From NCBI RefSeq assembly GCF_029433855.1, contig NZ_JAROAU010000003.1, positions 1,488,073-1,552,072 of the forward strand: a stretch of DNA of 64,000 nt, written 5' to 3'. Numbering within the stretch: the stretch's first letter is position 1; every line of letters begins with the position of its first letter. Under the pieces are notes generated by a model. The model ran no database searches. It had not been told where the DNA came from and saw nothing but the letters and a program-made list of their open reading frames with translations. Of this stretch, positions 1-9,938 are shown one piece after another. The DNA is from Candidatus Kosakonia sp. 282A-S69. Its GTDB lineage: Bacteria; Pseudomonadota; Gammaproteobacteria; Enterobacterales; Enterobacteriaceae. The translations under genes and the position numbers were made by a program.

Positions 1-2460
1 CAGGTGGGCTTCCCCTACTTTGGCGGCGACAACACCGAGCACTTCCAGGGCGTCACGCTGGATAATATCCTGCTGCACACGCTGCCGGTCAAACGCCTGC
101 AGCTGGCGGATGGTAGCAGCGCGCTGGTGACCACCGTTTATGACCTCAACATGGCCAACTACGGGCTGGATCGCGGCCTGGGCGATGAAAACTGCGCCAG
201 CCGTTATGACGAAATCAAAGCCTATACGCCCGCCTGGGCAGAGAAAATCACCGGTGTGCCGCAGGCACAGATTATTCGCGTTGCGCGCGAGTTCGCTGAG
301 AATGCCGATAAAACGCACGGTCGCTCGATGATCATCGTCGGTGCCGGGATGAACCACTGGTATCACCTCGATATGAACTATCGCGGGCTGATTAACATGC
401 TGATCTTCTGCGGCTGCGTTGGTCAGAGCGGCGGCGGTTGGGCGCACTATGTGGGTCAGGAAAAGCTGCGTCCGCAGACTGGCTGGCAGCCGCTGGCTTT
501 TGCCCTCGACTGGCAGCGTCCGGCGCGCCATATGAACAGTACCTCCTATTTCTACAACCACTCCAGCCAGTGGCGCTATGAAACGGTGACGGCGCAAGAG
601 TTCCTCTCGCCGATGGCGGATAAATCCCGCTACAGCGGCCATTTGATTGACTTTAACGTCCGCGCTGAGCGTATGGGCTGGCTGCCTTCAGCACCGCAGC
701 TGGGCACCAACCCGCTGCGCATTGCCGCCGAAGCGGAAAAAGCCGGCATGTCAGCGGTGGATTACACCGTCAAATCCCTGAAAGAGGGCTCGCTGCGTTT
801 TGCCGCCGAGCAACCGGAAAACGGTAAAAACCATCCGCGTAACCTCTTTATCTGGCGTTCCAACCTGCTTGGCTCCTCGGGGAAAGGGCATGAGTACATG
901 CTCAAATATCTGCTCGGTACCGAGCATGGTATTCAGGGCCAGGATCTGGGCAAACAGGGCGGCGTAAAACCCCAGGAGGTGGAGTGGCAGGATAACGGCC
1001 TCGACGGCAAACTCGATCTGGTCGTGACGCTCGACTTCCGTCTCTCCAGCACCTGTCTCTACTCTGACATCGTGTTGCCGACCGCGACCTGGTATGAGAA
1101 AGACGACATGAATACCTCGGATATGCATCCGTTTATTCATCCGCTCTCTGCCGCCGTCGATCCGGCATGGGAATCGAAAAGCGACTGGGAAATTTATAAA
1201 GGCATCGCCAAATCCTTCTCTGCGCTCTGCGTGGGCCATTTAGGCAAAGAGACCGACGTGGTAACGCTGCCGATCCAGCATGACTCCGCCGCCGAGCTGG
1301 CGCAGCCGCTGGATGTGAAGGAGTGGAAAAAGGGCGAATGCGATCTTATTCCGGGCAAAACCGCACCGCACATTATTCCGGTTGAGCGCGATTACCCGGC
1401 AACCTACGAGCGCTTTACCTCTATCGGCCCGCTGATGGAGAAAATCGGTAACGGCGGCAAAGGCATCGCGTGGAATACCCAGAGCGAAATGGATCTGCTG
1501 CGCAAGCTTAACTACGTGAAAGCGGATGGCCCGGCGAAAGGCCAGCCGATGCTTAACAGCGCCATTGACGCGGCAGAGATGATCCTGACTCTCGCCCCGG
1601 AAACTAACGGCAACGTGGCGGTGAAAGCCTGGGCTGCGCTGAGTGAATTTACCGGCCGCGACCATACGCATCTGGCGCTGAATAAAGAAGATGAGAAGAT
1701 CCGCTTCCGCGATATTCAGGCGCAGCCGCGCAAAATTATCTCCAGCCCGACCTGGTCTGGCCTTGAGGATGAGCATGTCTCTTACAACGCCGGTTATACC
1801 AACGTTCATGAGCTGATTCCGTGGCGCACACTCTCCGGCCGTCAGCAGCTCTATCAGGATCACCAGTGGATGCGCGACTTTGGCGAAAGCCTGCTGGTCT
1901 ACCGCCCGCCGATCAACACCCGTTCGGTGAAAGAGATGCTGGGCGTAAAAGCCAACGGTTATCCGGAAAAGGCGCTCAACTTCCTGACCCCGCATCAGAA
2001 GTGGGGGATCCACTCCACTTACAGCGACAACTTGCTGATGCTGACGCTGGGTCGCGGTGGCCCGATTGTCTGGCTGAGTGAAACCGACGCCAAAGAGATG
2101 GGCATTGCCGATAACGACTGGATCGAAGTCTTCAACAGCAACGGCGCGCTGACCGCCCGCGCGGTGGTCAGCCAGCGCGTACCCTCCGGTATGACGATGA
2201 TGTATCACGCTCAGGAGCGCATTGTGAACCTGCCAGGCTCGGAGATCACCGGCCAGCGCGGCGGCATTCACAACTCGGTGACGCGTATTACGCCGAAACC
2301 GACGCACATGATTGGCGGCTATGCGCAGCTGGCGTACGGCTTTAACTATTACGGTACGGTCGGGTCCAACCGCGATGAATTTGTGGTGGTACGTAAGATG
2401 AAGAACATTAACTGGTTGGATGGCGAAGGCAATGACCAGGTACAGGAGAGCGCAAAATGA
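1..2460 (+). CDS. narG: Respiratory nitrate reductase A, alpha subunit (3' part)
   Basis: Catalytic Mo-bisPGD subunit of the membrane-bound nitrate reductase, which reduces nitrate to nitrite on the cytoplasmic side during anaerobic respiration. The frame is open from base 1 and encodes about 819 residues. E. coli NarG has about 1247, so roughly the first 430, including the N-terminal Fe-S (FS0) region, lie outside the window. The visible part is colinear with NarG to its C-terminus. The stop codon overlaps the narH start (ATGA), which indicates translational coupling. The following narHJI genes and the neighbouring tyrosine tRNA operon and purU point to the narG locus rather than the narZ paralogue. 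Confidence 0.96.
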   Translation, partial: QVGFPYFGGDNTEHFQGVTLDNILLHTLPVKRLQLADGSSALVTTVYDLNMANYGLDRGLGDENCASRYDEIKAYTPAWAEKITGVPQAQIIRVAREFAENADKTHGRSMIIVGAGMNHWYHLDMNYRGLINMLIFCGCVGQSGGGWAHYVGQEKLRPQTGWQPLAFALDWQRPARHMNSTSYFYNHSSQWRYETVTAQEFLSPMADKSRYSGHLIDFNVRAERMGWLPSAPQLGTNPLRIAAEAEKAGMSAVDYTVKSLKEGSLRFAAEQPENGKNHPRNLFIWRSNLLGSSGKGHEYMLKYLLGTEHGIQGQDLGKQGGVKPQEVEWQDNGLDGKLDLVVTLDFRLSSTCLYSDIVLPTATWYEKDDMNTSDMHPFIHPLSAAVDPAWESKSDWEIYKGIAKSFSALCVGHLGKETDVVTLPIQHDSAAELAQPLDVKEWKKGECDLIPGKTAPHIIPVERDYPATYERFTSIGPLMEKIGNGGKGIAWNTQSEMDLLRKLNYVKADGPAKGQPMLNSAIDAAEMILTLAPETNGNVAVKAWAALSEFTGRDHTHLALNKEDEKIRFRDIQAQPRKIISSPTWSGLEDEHVSYNAGYTNVHELIPWRTLSGRQQLYQDHQWMRDFGESLLVYRPPINTRSVKEMLGVKANGYPEKALNFLTPHQKWGIHSTYSDNLLMLTLGRGGPIVWLSETDAKEMGIADNDWIEVFNSNGALTARAVVSQRVPSGMTMMYHAQERIVNLPGSEITGQRGGIHNSVTRITPKPTHMIGGYAQLAYGFNYYGTVGSNRDEFVVVRKMKNINWLDGEGNDQVQESAK

Positions 2461-3992
2461 AAATTCGTTCACAAGTCGGCATGGTGCTGAATCTCGATAA
2501 GTGCATCGGCTGTCATACCTGTTCAGTCACCTGTAAAAACGTCTGGACCAGCCGCGAAGGGATGGAGTACGCGTGGTTTAACAACGTCGAAACCAAACCG
2601 GGCACTGGCTTCCCGACCGACTGGGAAAACCAGGAGAAGTGGAAGGGCGGCTGGATCCGTAAAATCAATGGCAAGCTGCAGCCGCGCATGGGTAGCCGCG
2701 CAATGCTGCTGGGTAAAATCTTCGCTAACCCGCATCTGCCGGGCATTGATGACTACTACGAGCCGTTTGATTTTGACTATCAGAACCTGCATAACGCGCC
2801 GGAAAGCAAGCATCAGCCGATTGCACGTCCGCGCTCGCTGATCACCGGCCAGCGCATGAACAAAATCAGCGCTGGTCCGAACTGGGAAGACGATCTGGGC
2901 GGTGAGTTTGAGAAGCTGAGCCGCGATCAGAACTTCGAAAACATGCAGAAGGCGATGTACGGCCAGTTCGAAAATACCTTCATGATGTATCTGCCGCGTC
3001 TGTGCGAACACTGCCTGAACCCGGCCTGTGTGGCGACCTGCCCGAGCGGCGCCATCTACAAGCGTGAAGAAGATGGCATTGTGCTGATCGATCAGGATAA
3101 ATGCCGCGGCTGGCGTATGTGCGTCACCGGCTGCCCGTACAAAAAAATCTACTTCAACTGGAAGAGCGGCAAATCTGAGAAGTGCATCTTCTGCTATCCG
3201 CGTATCGAAGCGGGGATGCCGACGGTCTGCTCTGAAACCTGCGTAGGGCGTATTCGCTACCTCGGCGTATTGCTCTATGACGCGGATGCAATTGAGAAGG
3301 CCGCCAGCAGCGAAAATGAGAAAGATCTCTATCAGCGTCAGCTGGATGTCTTCCTCGACCCGAACGATCCGGCAGTGATTGCCCAGGCGCTGGAAGATGG
3401 TGTGCCGCAGAGCGTAATTGACGCAGCACAGAAATCGCCGGTCTACAAAATGGCGATGGAGTGGAAGCTGGCGCTGCCGCTGCACCCGGAATACCGTACG
3501 CTGCCGATGGTCTGGTATGTGCCGCCTTTGTCACCGATTCAGTCCGCTGCTGATGCGGGCGAGCTGGGCAGCAACGGCATTCTGCCGGACGTCGAGAGCC
3601 TGCGTATTCCGGTGCAGTATCTGGCAAACCTGCTGACCGCCGGAGATACCCAGCCGGTGCTGCTGGCGCTGAAACGGATGCTGGCGATGCGTCACTTCAA
3701 ACGTGCTGAAACCGTCGATGGTGTGATTGACACCCGTGCGCTGGAAGAGGTGGGACTGACGGAAGCACAGGCGCAGGAGATGTACCGTTACCTCGCCATC
3801 GCCAACTACGAAGATCGTTTTGTGGTGCCGTCCAGCCATCGTGAACTGGCGCGAGAAGCCTTCCCGGAGAAGAGCGGGTGCGGCTTTAGCTTCGGCGACG
3901 GCTGTCATGGTTCGGACAACACATTCAACCTGTTCAACAGCCGCCGCATCGATGCGGTGAATGTGACAGTGAAAACGGAGCCGCACGCATGA
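2457..3992 (+). CDS. narH: Nitrate reductase A, beta (iron-sulfur) subunit
   Basis: Electron-transfer subunit that passes electrons from the NarI hemes to NarG. It has 511 residues, against 512 in E. coli. Four Cys clusters are visible: CIGCHTCSVTC near residue 16, CEHCLNPACVATC near 184, CRGWRMCVTGC near 217, and CIFCYP with a downstream CSETC. In the third group Trp replaces one Cys, the known signature of the [3Fe-4S] centre; the others bind [4Fe-4S]. It overlaps narG by 4 nt and narJ by 4 nt. Confidence 0.97.
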   Translation: MKIRSQVGMVLNLDKCIGCHTCSVTCKNVWTSREGMEYAWFNNVETKPGTGFPTDWENQEKWKGGWIRKINGKLQPRMGSRAMLLGKIFANPHLPGIDDYYEPFDFDYQNLHNAPESKHQPIARPRSLITGQRMNKISAGPNWEDDLGGEFEKLSRDQNFENMQKAMYGQFENTFMMYLPRLCEHCLNPACVATCPSGAIYKREEDGIVLIDQDKCRGWRMCVTGCPYKKIYFNWKSGKSEKCIFCYPRIEAGMPTVCSETCVGRIRYLGVLLYDADAIEKAASSENEKDLYQRQLDVFLDPNDPAVIAQALEDGVPQSVIDAAQKSPVYKMAMEWKLALPLHPEYRTLPMVWYVPPLSPIQSAADAGELGSNGILPDVESLRIPVQYLANLLTAGDTQPVLLALKRMLAMRHFKRAETVDGVIDTRALEEVGLTEAQAQEMYRYLAIANYEDRFVVPSSHRELAREAFPEKSGCGFSFGDGCHGSDNTFNLFNSRRIDAVNVTVKTEPHA

Positions 3993-4699
3993 TTGAACTG
4001 GTGGTTATCTCCCGCCTGCTTGAGTACCCGGATGCTGCCCTGTGGCAGCATCAGCAGGAGCTGTTTGACGCGCTGGCCTCCGGCGACAATCTGTCGAAAG
4101 CAGATGCCCAGCAGGTAGGTCTCTTTTTACGCGACCTGACCTCGCAGGATCTGCTCGATGCCCAGGCCACCTATAGCGAGCTGTTCGATCGTGGTCGTGC
4201 CACTTCGCTGCTGCTGTTCGAACATGTGCACGGTGAATCGCGCGACCGTGGCCAGGCGATGGTGGACCTGCTGGCGCAATATGAGCGCCACGGGCTCCAG
4301 CTCGACAGCCGCGAACTGCCGGACCATCTGCCGCTCTATCTGGAGTATCTGGCGCAGCTGCCGACCGCTGAAGCGATTGGCGGTTTACAGGATATCGCGC
4401 CGATCCTGGCGCTGCTGCAGGCGCGCTTACAGCAGCGTGAGAGTCACTACGCCTCGCTGTTTGACGCCCTGTTGACCCTGACGAAAACCGAGGTGGATAA
4501 CGCGCAGATGGCGGAAAAAATTGCCGGCGAAGCGCGTGACGATACGCCGCAGGCGCTGGACGCGGTGTGGGAAGAGGAGCAGGTGAAGTTCTTTGCTGAA
4601 CAGGGCTGCAATGATTCCGACATCACTGCGCACCAGCGTCGTTTTGCCGGTGCCGTCGCGCCGCAATATCTGAATATCTCAACAGGAGGAGAGCGCTAA
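3989..4699 (+). CDS. narJ: Nitrate reductase molybdenum-cofactor assembly chaperone
   Basis: NarJ/TorD-type private chaperone of 236 residues. In E. coli it binds apo-NarG and allows Mo-cofactor insertion and membrane attachment before NarGH docks on NarI; it is not part of the final enzyme. The sequence is acidic and helical with no export signal, as expected for a cytoplasmic chaperone. The start overlaps the narH stop and the stop overlaps the narI start (TAATG), so all four genes are translationally coupled. Confidence 0.95.
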   Translation: MIELVVISRLLEYPDAALWQHQQELFDALASGDNLSKADAQQVGLFLRDLTSQDLLDAQATYSELFDRGRATSLLLFEHVHGESRDRGQAMVDLLAQYERHGLQLDSRELPDHLPLYLEYLAQLPTAEAIGGLQDIAPILALLQARLQQRESHYASLFDALLTLTKTEVDNAQMAEKIAGEARDDTPQALDAVWEEEQVKFFAEQGCNDSDITAHQRRFAGAVAPQYLNISTGGER

Positions 4700-5376
4700 T
4701 GCACTTCCTTAATATGTTCTTCTTTGACATCTATCCCTATATGGCGGGCGCGATCTTTCTGATTGGCAGCTGGCTGCGGTATGACTATGGGCAGTACAGC
4801 TGGCGCGCAGGCTCGAGCCAGATGCTCGACCGTAAAGGGATGAACATCGCCTCGAACCTCTTTCACTTAGGCATCCTCGGCATTTTTGCCGGTCACCTCC
4901 TTGGTATGCTGACGCCGCACTGGATGTACGAAGCCTTCCTGCCGATTGAAGTGAAGCAGAAGATGGCGATGATCGGCGGCGGTGCCAGCGGTGTGCTGTG
5001 CCTGGTCGGCGGTTTGATGCTGCTTAAGCGTCGCCTCTTTAACCCGCGTATTCGCGCCAACTCGACGGCGGCGGATATCCTGATCATGACCCTGCTGATG
5101 GTGCAGTGTACGCTTGGTTTGCTGACCATTCCCTTCTCCGCGCAGCATATGGACGGCAGCGAAATGATGAAGCTGGTGGCATGGGCGCAGTCGGTAGTGA
5201 CCTTCCATACCGGCGCCTCCGAGCATCTCGACGGCGTTGCCTTTATCTTCCGCGTGCATCTGGTGCTCGGCATGACGCTATTTGTGCTCTTCCCGTTTTC
5301 ACGCCTGGTGCATATCTGGAGCGCGCCGGTGGAGTATTTAACGCGTAAATACCAGATTGTCCGCGCTCGTCGCTGA
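4699..5376 (+). CDS. narI: Nitrate reductase A, gamma subunit (cytochrome b)
   Basis: Membrane anchor and quinol oxidase subunit with two b hemes, 225 residues. Five hydrophobic segments are apparent. The four heme-ligand histidines known in E. coli are present at the same positions: H56, H66, H187 and H205. Quinol oxidation at the periplasmic side by this subunit feeds NarH and NarG. It is the last gene of narGHJI and is followed within about 20 nt by a GC-rich hairpin with a T run. Confidence 0.97.
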   Translation: MHFLNMFFFDIYPYMAGAIFLIGSWLRYDYGQYSWRAGSSQMLDRKGMNIASNLFHLGILGIFAGHLLGMLTPHWMYEAFLPIEVKQKMAMIGGGASGVLCLVGGLMLLKRRLFNPRIRANSTAADILIMTLLMVQCTLGLLTIPFSAQHMDGSEMMKLVAWAQSVVTFHTGASEHLDGVAFIFRVHLVLGMTLFVLFPFSRLVHIWSAPVEYLTRKYQIVRARR

Positions 5377-5395
5377 TAACGCTGGATTGACGATG

Positions 5396-5423
5396 ACAAA
5401 CCCTGCTTCGGCAGGGTTTTTTC
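5396..5423 (+). terminator. narGHJI terminator
   Basis: CCCTGC-TTCG-GCAGGG hairpin followed by seven T on the plus strand, about 20 nt after the narI stop. The minus strand lacks a comparable T run, so it is less likely to end the opposing tyrosine tRNA transcript. Confidence 0.85.
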
Positions 5424-5446
5424 TTTGTGTGCGGTGCGGTCTGTGT

Positions 5447-5480
5447 GCCGGATGGCGGCTGCGCCCTATCCGGCCTACGG
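5447..5480. repeat. REP (palindromic unit) element
   Basis: GCCGGATGGCGGCTGCGCC...TCCGGCCTAC is the enterobacterial REP/PU consensus, an imperfect palindrome found between genes. It lies between the narI terminator and the tRNA-operon repeats. Confidence 0.75.
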
Positions 5481-5584
5481 GGTGGTGCGACATATTCGAT
5501 TGTCATTGGCCTGATACGCAAAGCGTCATCGGGCGAAGCAGCCAGTGCAGAATGGCTATCAGAATGGGAGATTTATTCAGAAGA

Positions 5585-5757
5585 GGGTGGTGGGGCAAAG
5601 ATTACTCGTCGCTGCGCTCCTCGCCCTTCGGGTCGTTGCCTGCGGCAACGCGCTCTCGCGATGCTCGAGTCGAACCTGGTCGAAGCTTCTCATCCTTCCC
5701 CAAACGGAGAATATGAAGGAAGAGAGTGTGTCGTGAGCTGGAGAGTATTTAAGAAGA
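5585..5757 (-). repeat. 173-bp tyrT-operon repeat, distal unit (rtT type)
   Basis: Tandem copy of the next unit, exactly 173 bp away. Its first bases (plus strand GGGTGGTGGGGCAAAGATT) are a slightly decayed copy of the last 19 bases of the tRNA-Tyr gene. E. coli tyrT is known to be followed by 178-bp repeats that also begin with the 19-nt tRNA 3' end and give the rtT (RttR) RNA and the small Tpr reading frame. Confidence 0.8.
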
Positions 5758-5930
5758 TGGTGGTGGGGGAAGGATTACTCGTCGCTGCGCTCCTCGCCCT
5801 TCGGGTCGTTGCCTGCGGCAACGCGCTCTCGCGATGCTCGGGTCGAACCTGGTCGAAGCTTCTCATCCTTCCCCAAAAGGAGAATATGAAGGAACAGAGT
5901 GTGTCGTGAGCTGGAGAGTATTTAAGAAGA
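5758..5930 (-). ncRNA. rttR: rtT (RttR)-type repeat RNA region next to tRNA-Tyr
   Basis: Directly abuts the 3' CCA of tRNA-Tyr in the direction of transcription. The unit ends (plus coordinates 5758-5776) with TGGTGGTGGGGGAAGGATT, identical to the tRNA 3' end. Its body contains GC-rich self-complementary segments such as GTTGCCTGCGGCAAC. By analogy with E. coli the segment is transcribed with the tRNA precursor and released as a roughly 170-nt RNA. Whether it is processed here cannot be seen. Confidence 0.6.
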
Positions 5931-6015
<85 letters not shown>

Positions 6016-6048
6016 AGGGGTAATTCAAATTGTGATGCAGGACGTAGA

Positions 6049-6133
<85 letters not shown>

Positions 6134-6152
6134 ACGGGGTCACTACATTGTA

Positions 6153-6308
6153 TGGTGTTGCAGAGGAAGGATTGTTCGGAGCTGCGCTCCTCACCCTTCG
6201 GGCCGTTGCCTCTGGCAACGTTCTCTCGCTGGTGCTCGAGTCGAACCTTCAAAGTCGATGACGGCAGATTTGCAGTCAGCTCCCTTATGATCGCTCGGGA
6301 ACCCCACC
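6153..6308 (-). pseudogene. Broken first tRNA-Tyr fused to a repeat unit
   Basis: From 6308 downwards the minus strand reads as tRNA-Tyr (GGTGGGGTTCCCGAGCG..., anticodon loop CTGCAAA, variable arm GTCATCGAC) as far as GGTTCGA in the T-arm. It then continues as the body of the 173-bp repeat (CTCGAGCACC..., GTTGCC..GGCAAC) and ends in a decayed tRNA-like 3' end at 6153. GGTTCGA is shared by the tRNA and the repeat, so recombination there explains the hybrid. The T-stem is lost, the D-arm is altered and the anticodon would read GCA, so a functional tRNA is unlikely. Confidence 0.75.
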
Positions 6309-6357
6309 ACGGGGTAAAGCTTTTTACTGGCCGCTTCCTTCTCGGGAAGCGCGGCGC

Positions 6358-6385
6358 ATCATACCAAATGACGCGCCTCTGTAAA
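6358..6385 (-). promoter_or_regulatory. tyrT-type stringent promoter of the tRNA operon
   Basis: On the minus strand: -35 TTTACA (6380-6385), 16-bp spacer, -10 TATGAT (6358-6363) and a GC-rich discriminator GCGCCGC. This matches the E. coli tyrT promoter as recalled, a Fis- and ppGpp-controlled stable-RNA promoter. The first transcribed gene is the hybrid pseudogene. Confidence 0.88.
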
Positions 6386-6465
6386 GCACTCAATCGTGAA
6401 AATGAATCGGTTGCCTGCTTTTTGCCCGTAACGCTGTAAAGCCAGGCAACCTGAATAAAAGGCGA

Positions 6466-7308
6466 TCAAAGAATGATTGTGCGGTTGCCGTAAACAAAGA
6501 CGCGCTGGGCCAGAACCTGGTAGAGCGCGCGGCTGAGCACATTTTTCTCCACGTCGCGACCGGCACGCATCATATCTTCAGCAGTATAGGTGTGATCAAC
6601 ATGAATCACGTCCTGCATGATGATCGGGCCTTCATCCAGGTTGTCGTTCACATAGTGCGCAGTCGCGCCAATGATCTTCACGCCGCGCTCGTAAGCCTGG
6701 TGATAAGGGCGTGCGCCGATAAACGCCGGCAGGAAGGAGTGGTGAATATTGATGATCTTATTCGGAAAGCGCGAGACAAAATCCGGCGTCAGGACGCGCA
6801 TATACTTCGCCAGCACAACATAATCAGGTTGATGGGCTTCGATTGCTTTCACCATCAGATTGTCGTGCGCTTCGCGCGTTAAACCTTCGTGGCTCACCAG
6901 CTCGAAGGGAATGTCAAAGCGTTCTACCAGCGGGCGCAGCGTCTCATGGTTGCCGATCACCGCGGCGATCTCCACATCAAGACCGCCATAGTTGGCTTTC
7001 ATTAACAGATCGCCCAGGCAGTGCGCCTCTTTGGTCACCAGGATCACCACGCGACGACGACCCGCAGCGTTCAGTTCGCGCACAGAGCCTTCCGGCAGCG
7101 CGCTGTCGAGATCGGCCAGCAGCGTGGCATCGTTGAAAATGCCTTCAAGCTCGGTGCGCATAAAGAAGCGGCCGGTGCGATGGTCGACAAATTCATTATT
7201 CTGAACAATGTTGAGTTCGTGCTTATAACAAATGTTCGTAATGCGAGCGATAAGGCCCTTCTGATCGGGGCAGATGGTGCGCAGAATTTTACGTTGTAAA
7301 GAGTGCAT
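6466..7308 (-). CDS. purU: Formyltetrahydrofolate deformylase
   Basis: Hydrolyses 10-formyl-THF to formate and THF, supplying formate to PurT in purine synthesis and balancing the one-carbon pool. It has 280 residues, the E. coli length. An N-terminal ACT domain (about residues 1-80) is followed by a formyltransferase fold with HHSFLPAFIGARPYHQAYERG, which holds the catalytic His region. The open frame continues 43 codons upstream. The ATG at 7308 (MHSLQRK) was chosen because conservation with the family begins there. Confidence 0.96.
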   Translation of the reverse strand: MHSLQRKILRTICPDQKGLIARITNICYKHELNIVQNNEFVDHRTGRFFMRTELEGIFNDATLLADLDSALPEGSVRELNAAGRRRVVILVTKEAHCLGDLLMKANYGGLDVEIAAVIGNHETLRPLVERFDIPFELVSHEGLTREAHDNLMVKAIEAHQPDYVVLAKYMRVLTPDFVSRFPNKIINIHHSFLPAFIGARPYHQAYERGVKIIGATAHYVNDNLDEGPIIMQDVIHVDHTYTAEDMMRAGRDVEKNVLSRALYQVLAQRVFVYGNRTIIL

Positions 7309-7354
7309 TGCCGGGTAAATCCTGTTGAGTGTGTTTGTTAAGGGTGATGCCGGC

Positions 7355-7813
7355 TTATTGCCCGCAGCACTTTTTAAATTTTTTACCTGATCCGCAGGGG
7401 CAGGGATCGTTACGACCAAACTGTGGGCGCGTACCATCGATGTAGTACCATTCGCCGTTTTCCTTTAAAAAACGGGAACGTTCAATAATTGCGCCATTTT
7501 TGTCATTCTCGCGAAAGCGAGCAACAAAACTGACATAACCTTCATTGTCATCGCGGCCGTAAGCGTGCTCAAATAGCGTCAGTCCAAGCCAGGTTGTGTT
7601 CGCGAAACCGGCCTCAATCTGTTGGCGAAAGGTGTGTGCCGCGCAGGTGGGGTGCCAGGTTTTCACCAGATAATCCGTCTGATGTAAGACAAAAGCGGTA
7701 TAACGAGAACGCATCAGGCGAGAGGGATCCGGCGCCGCGTGTTGACCAGACAGATAAGGCTGGCAACATACGCTATACTGCTGAGCGCTACCGCAAGGAC
7801 ATGTTTGAGACAA
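7355..7813 (-). CDS. ychJ: SEC-C motif protein YchJ (UPF0225)
   Basis: 152 residues, as in E. coli. There are two zinc-binding SEC-C type Cys clusters: [13 protein letters not shown] at the N-terminus and [18 protein letters not shown] at the very C-terminus, flanking an NTF2-like central domain. Function is not established. The TTG start at 7813 is preferred because AGGA lies 9 nt upstream and it gives the family length; the longer open frame has no supporting conservation. Confidence 0.9.
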   Translation of the reverse strand: MSQTCPCGSAQQYSVCCQPYLSGQHAAPDPSRLMRSRYTAFVLHQTDYLVKTWHPTCAAHTFRQQIEAGFANTTWLGLTLFEHAYGRDDNEGYVSFVARFRENDKNGAIIERSRFLKENGEWYYIDGTRPQFGRNDPCPCGSGKKFKKCCGQ

Positions 7814-7924
7814 AACAGCATTCCTGAAACAATAATAACGGCGCAGCACGCGCCAGGGTGGCAATATGTTAACTGAGCCGCCGCGTTGTGGCTACAGTAA
7901 GCCGGGGGAAGTGAAGTACGCGGA

Positions 7925-8833
7925 ATGAGAACGGTAAAAATCGGTCTGGCGCTGGGTTCTGGCGCAGCCAGAGGTTGGTCGCACATCGGCGTCATTAATG
8001 CGTTAGAGCGCGCCGGCATTACTATTGACGTTGTGGCGGGATGCTCTATCGGGTCATTAGTTGGCGCGGCATACTCCTGCGGACGGTTGTCGCTGCTGGA
8101 AAATTGGGTGCGCTCTTTCCGCTACTGGGACGTACTGCGGCTTATGGATCTCTCCTGGCGCCGCGGCGGGTTGCTGCGTGGTGAACGCGTCTTCAATCAA
8201 TACCGCCAGCTCCTCCCTTTCGACGAGTTTAGCCACTGTGAAAAGCGCTTTGGCGCGGTCGCGACTAATCTGAGTACCGGACGTGAGTTGTGGTTTACCG
8301 AAGGGGATCTGCACCGTGCCGTGCGCGCCTCCTGTAGTATTCCCGGATTGATGTCGCCCGTAGCGCATAATGGCTACTGGCTGGTCGATGGCGCGGTGGT
8401 CAATCCGGTCCCGGTCTCATTAACCCGTGCGCTGGGCGCTGACATCGTTATTGCCGTCGACCTGCAGCACGACGCGCATTTAATGCAGCAGGATTTGCTC
8501 TCCGTAACGCCCTCCGATAGCGAGATGGAAAAAGGCAGCGGTGAAGCACTGCGCTGGCATCAGCGTCTGCGCGAGCGGCTTAGCCGCACCACGCCGAAAC
8601 GCCCGGTGACGCCGACTGCGATGGAGATCATGACCACCTCGATCCAGGTGCTGGAAAATCGCCTAAAGCGCAACCGTATGGCGGGCGATCCGCCGGATAT
8701 TTTGTTGCAACCCATTTGTCCGCAAATATCCACTCTCGATTTCCATCGTGCTGATGCAGCCATTGCTGCCGGGCAGTTAGCGGTGGAAAAGAGAATGGAC
8801 GAGTTACTTCCGCTGGTGCGGACTTTAGCGTGA
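7925..8833 (+). CDS. rssA: Patatin-like phospholipase RssA
   Basis: 302-residue patatin family protein. The oxyanion loop GSGAARG (11-17), the nucleophile elbow GCSIGS (Ser41) and the DGA motif (Asp155) of the Ser-Asp dyad are all present. No signal peptide. It precedes rssB as in E. coli, where the pair gave the name; a physiological lipid substrate is not known. Confidence 0.93.
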   Translation: MRTVKIGLALGSGAARGWSHIGVINALERAGITIDVVAGCSIGSLVGAAYSCGRLSLLENWVRSFRYWDVLRLMDLSWRRGGLLRGERVFNQYRQLLPFDEFSHCEKRFGAVATNLSTGRELWFTEGDLHRAVRASCSIPGLMSPVAHNGYWLVDGAVVNPVPVSLTRALGADIVIAVDLQHDAHLMQQDLLSVTPSDSEMEKGSGEALRWHQRLRERLSRTTPKRPVTPTAMEIMTTSIQVLENRLKRNRMAGDPPDILLQPICPQISTLDFHRADAAIAAGQLAVEKRMDELLPLVRTLA

Positions 8834-8924
8834 ACATAATTTTTATAAGACTTCAGCAAATTCTGACAGGCGAGTGTCGTCGAAGCATGCCACTATTGAT
8901 CTACTGTCAGGCAGGGGAGAAGAG

Positions 8925-9938
8925 ATGACGCAGCCGTTGGTCGGGAAACAGATATTGATAGTGGAAGACGAGCTCGTTTTCCGATCGCTGCTGGATTCAT
9001 GGTTGCAATCTCTCGGCGCAACAACGTTGCTGGCCGGAGACGGAGTGGATGCGCTGGAGCAGATAGCTGGCAATCAACCCGATTTGATTATTTGCGACCT
9101 GGCCATGCCGCGTATGAATGGTCTCGCGCTGGTTGAAACGCTGCGCAACCAGGGCATACAGACACCCGTGTTGGTGATTTCGGCCACCGAAAATATGGCT
9201 GATATTGCAAAAGCGCTGCGTCTGGGCGTTCAGGATGTCGTCCTGAAGCCGGTTAAAGATTTTAATCGTCTGCGGGAAACGATCTTCGCCTGTATCTACC
9301 CGAATATGTTTAATTCCCGGGTCGAAGAGGAGGAGCGTTTATTCCAGGACTGGGATGCGCTGGTGGATAACCCGCAGGCCGCAGCGAATTTATTAAAAGA
9401 GCTTCAACCACCTGTACAGCAGGTCATTTCCGGCTGCCGGGTAAATTATCGCCAGCTTGTTTCCGCTGAAAGCCCCGGACTGGTGCTTGATATTGCACCG
9501 CTTTCCGGTCACGACCTCGCATTCTATTGTCTTGATGTCACCCGTGCCGGCAATAATGGCGTGCTGGCGGCGCTGCTGCTGCGCGCATTATTTAATGGCT
9601 TACTTCAGGAACAATTGTCACATCAACGCCAGCGCTTACCTGAAATGGGTGCTTTACTTAAGCAGGTAAACCAGTTGCTGCACCAGGCCAATTTGCCGGG
9701 GCAGTTCCCGTTACTGGTGGGGTATTACCATAGCGAGCTTAAGAATTTGTTATTAGTTTCGGCCGGTTTAAACGCCACCTTAAATACCGGTGAACATCAA
9801 ATTCAAATCAGCAGTGGCGTTCCTCTCGGTACGCTTGGGAATACCTACCTGAATCAGGTAAGCCATCGCAGCGAAGCGTGGCAATGCCAGGTCTGGGGTG
9901 CAGGCGGGCGGTTACGCTTAATGTTGAACGCGGAATGA
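8925..9938 (+). CDS. rssB: Sigma-S adaptor / response regulator RssB
   Basis: Adaptor that delivers RpoS to ClpXP for degradation in growing cells. 337 residues, equal to E. coli. N-terminal receiver domain with the phospho-acceptor Asp58 (ICDLAMP), acidic pocket EDE at 15-17 and K108-region (LLKP-like VLKPVKD). The C-terminal domain is a degenerate PP2C phosphatase fold. The ATG at 8925 follows GGGGAGAAGAG and gives the family length; the open frame upstream is not conserved. Confidence 0.96.
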   Translation: MTQPLVGKQILIVEDELVFRSLLDSWLQSLGATTLLAGDGVDALEQIAGNQPDLIICDLAMPRMNGLALVETLRNQGIQTPVLVISATENMADIAKALRLGVQDVVLKPVKDFNRLRETIFACIYPNMFNSRVEEEERLFQDWDALVDNPQAAANLLKELQPPVQQVISGCRVNYRQLVSAESPGLVLDIAPLSGHDLAFYCLDVTRAGNNGVLAALLLRALFNGLLQEQLSHQRQRLPEMGALLKQVNQLLHQANLPGQFPLLVGYYHSELKNLLLVSAGLNATLNTGEHQIQISSGVPLGTLGNTYLNQVSHRSEAWQCQVWGAGGRLRLMLNAE

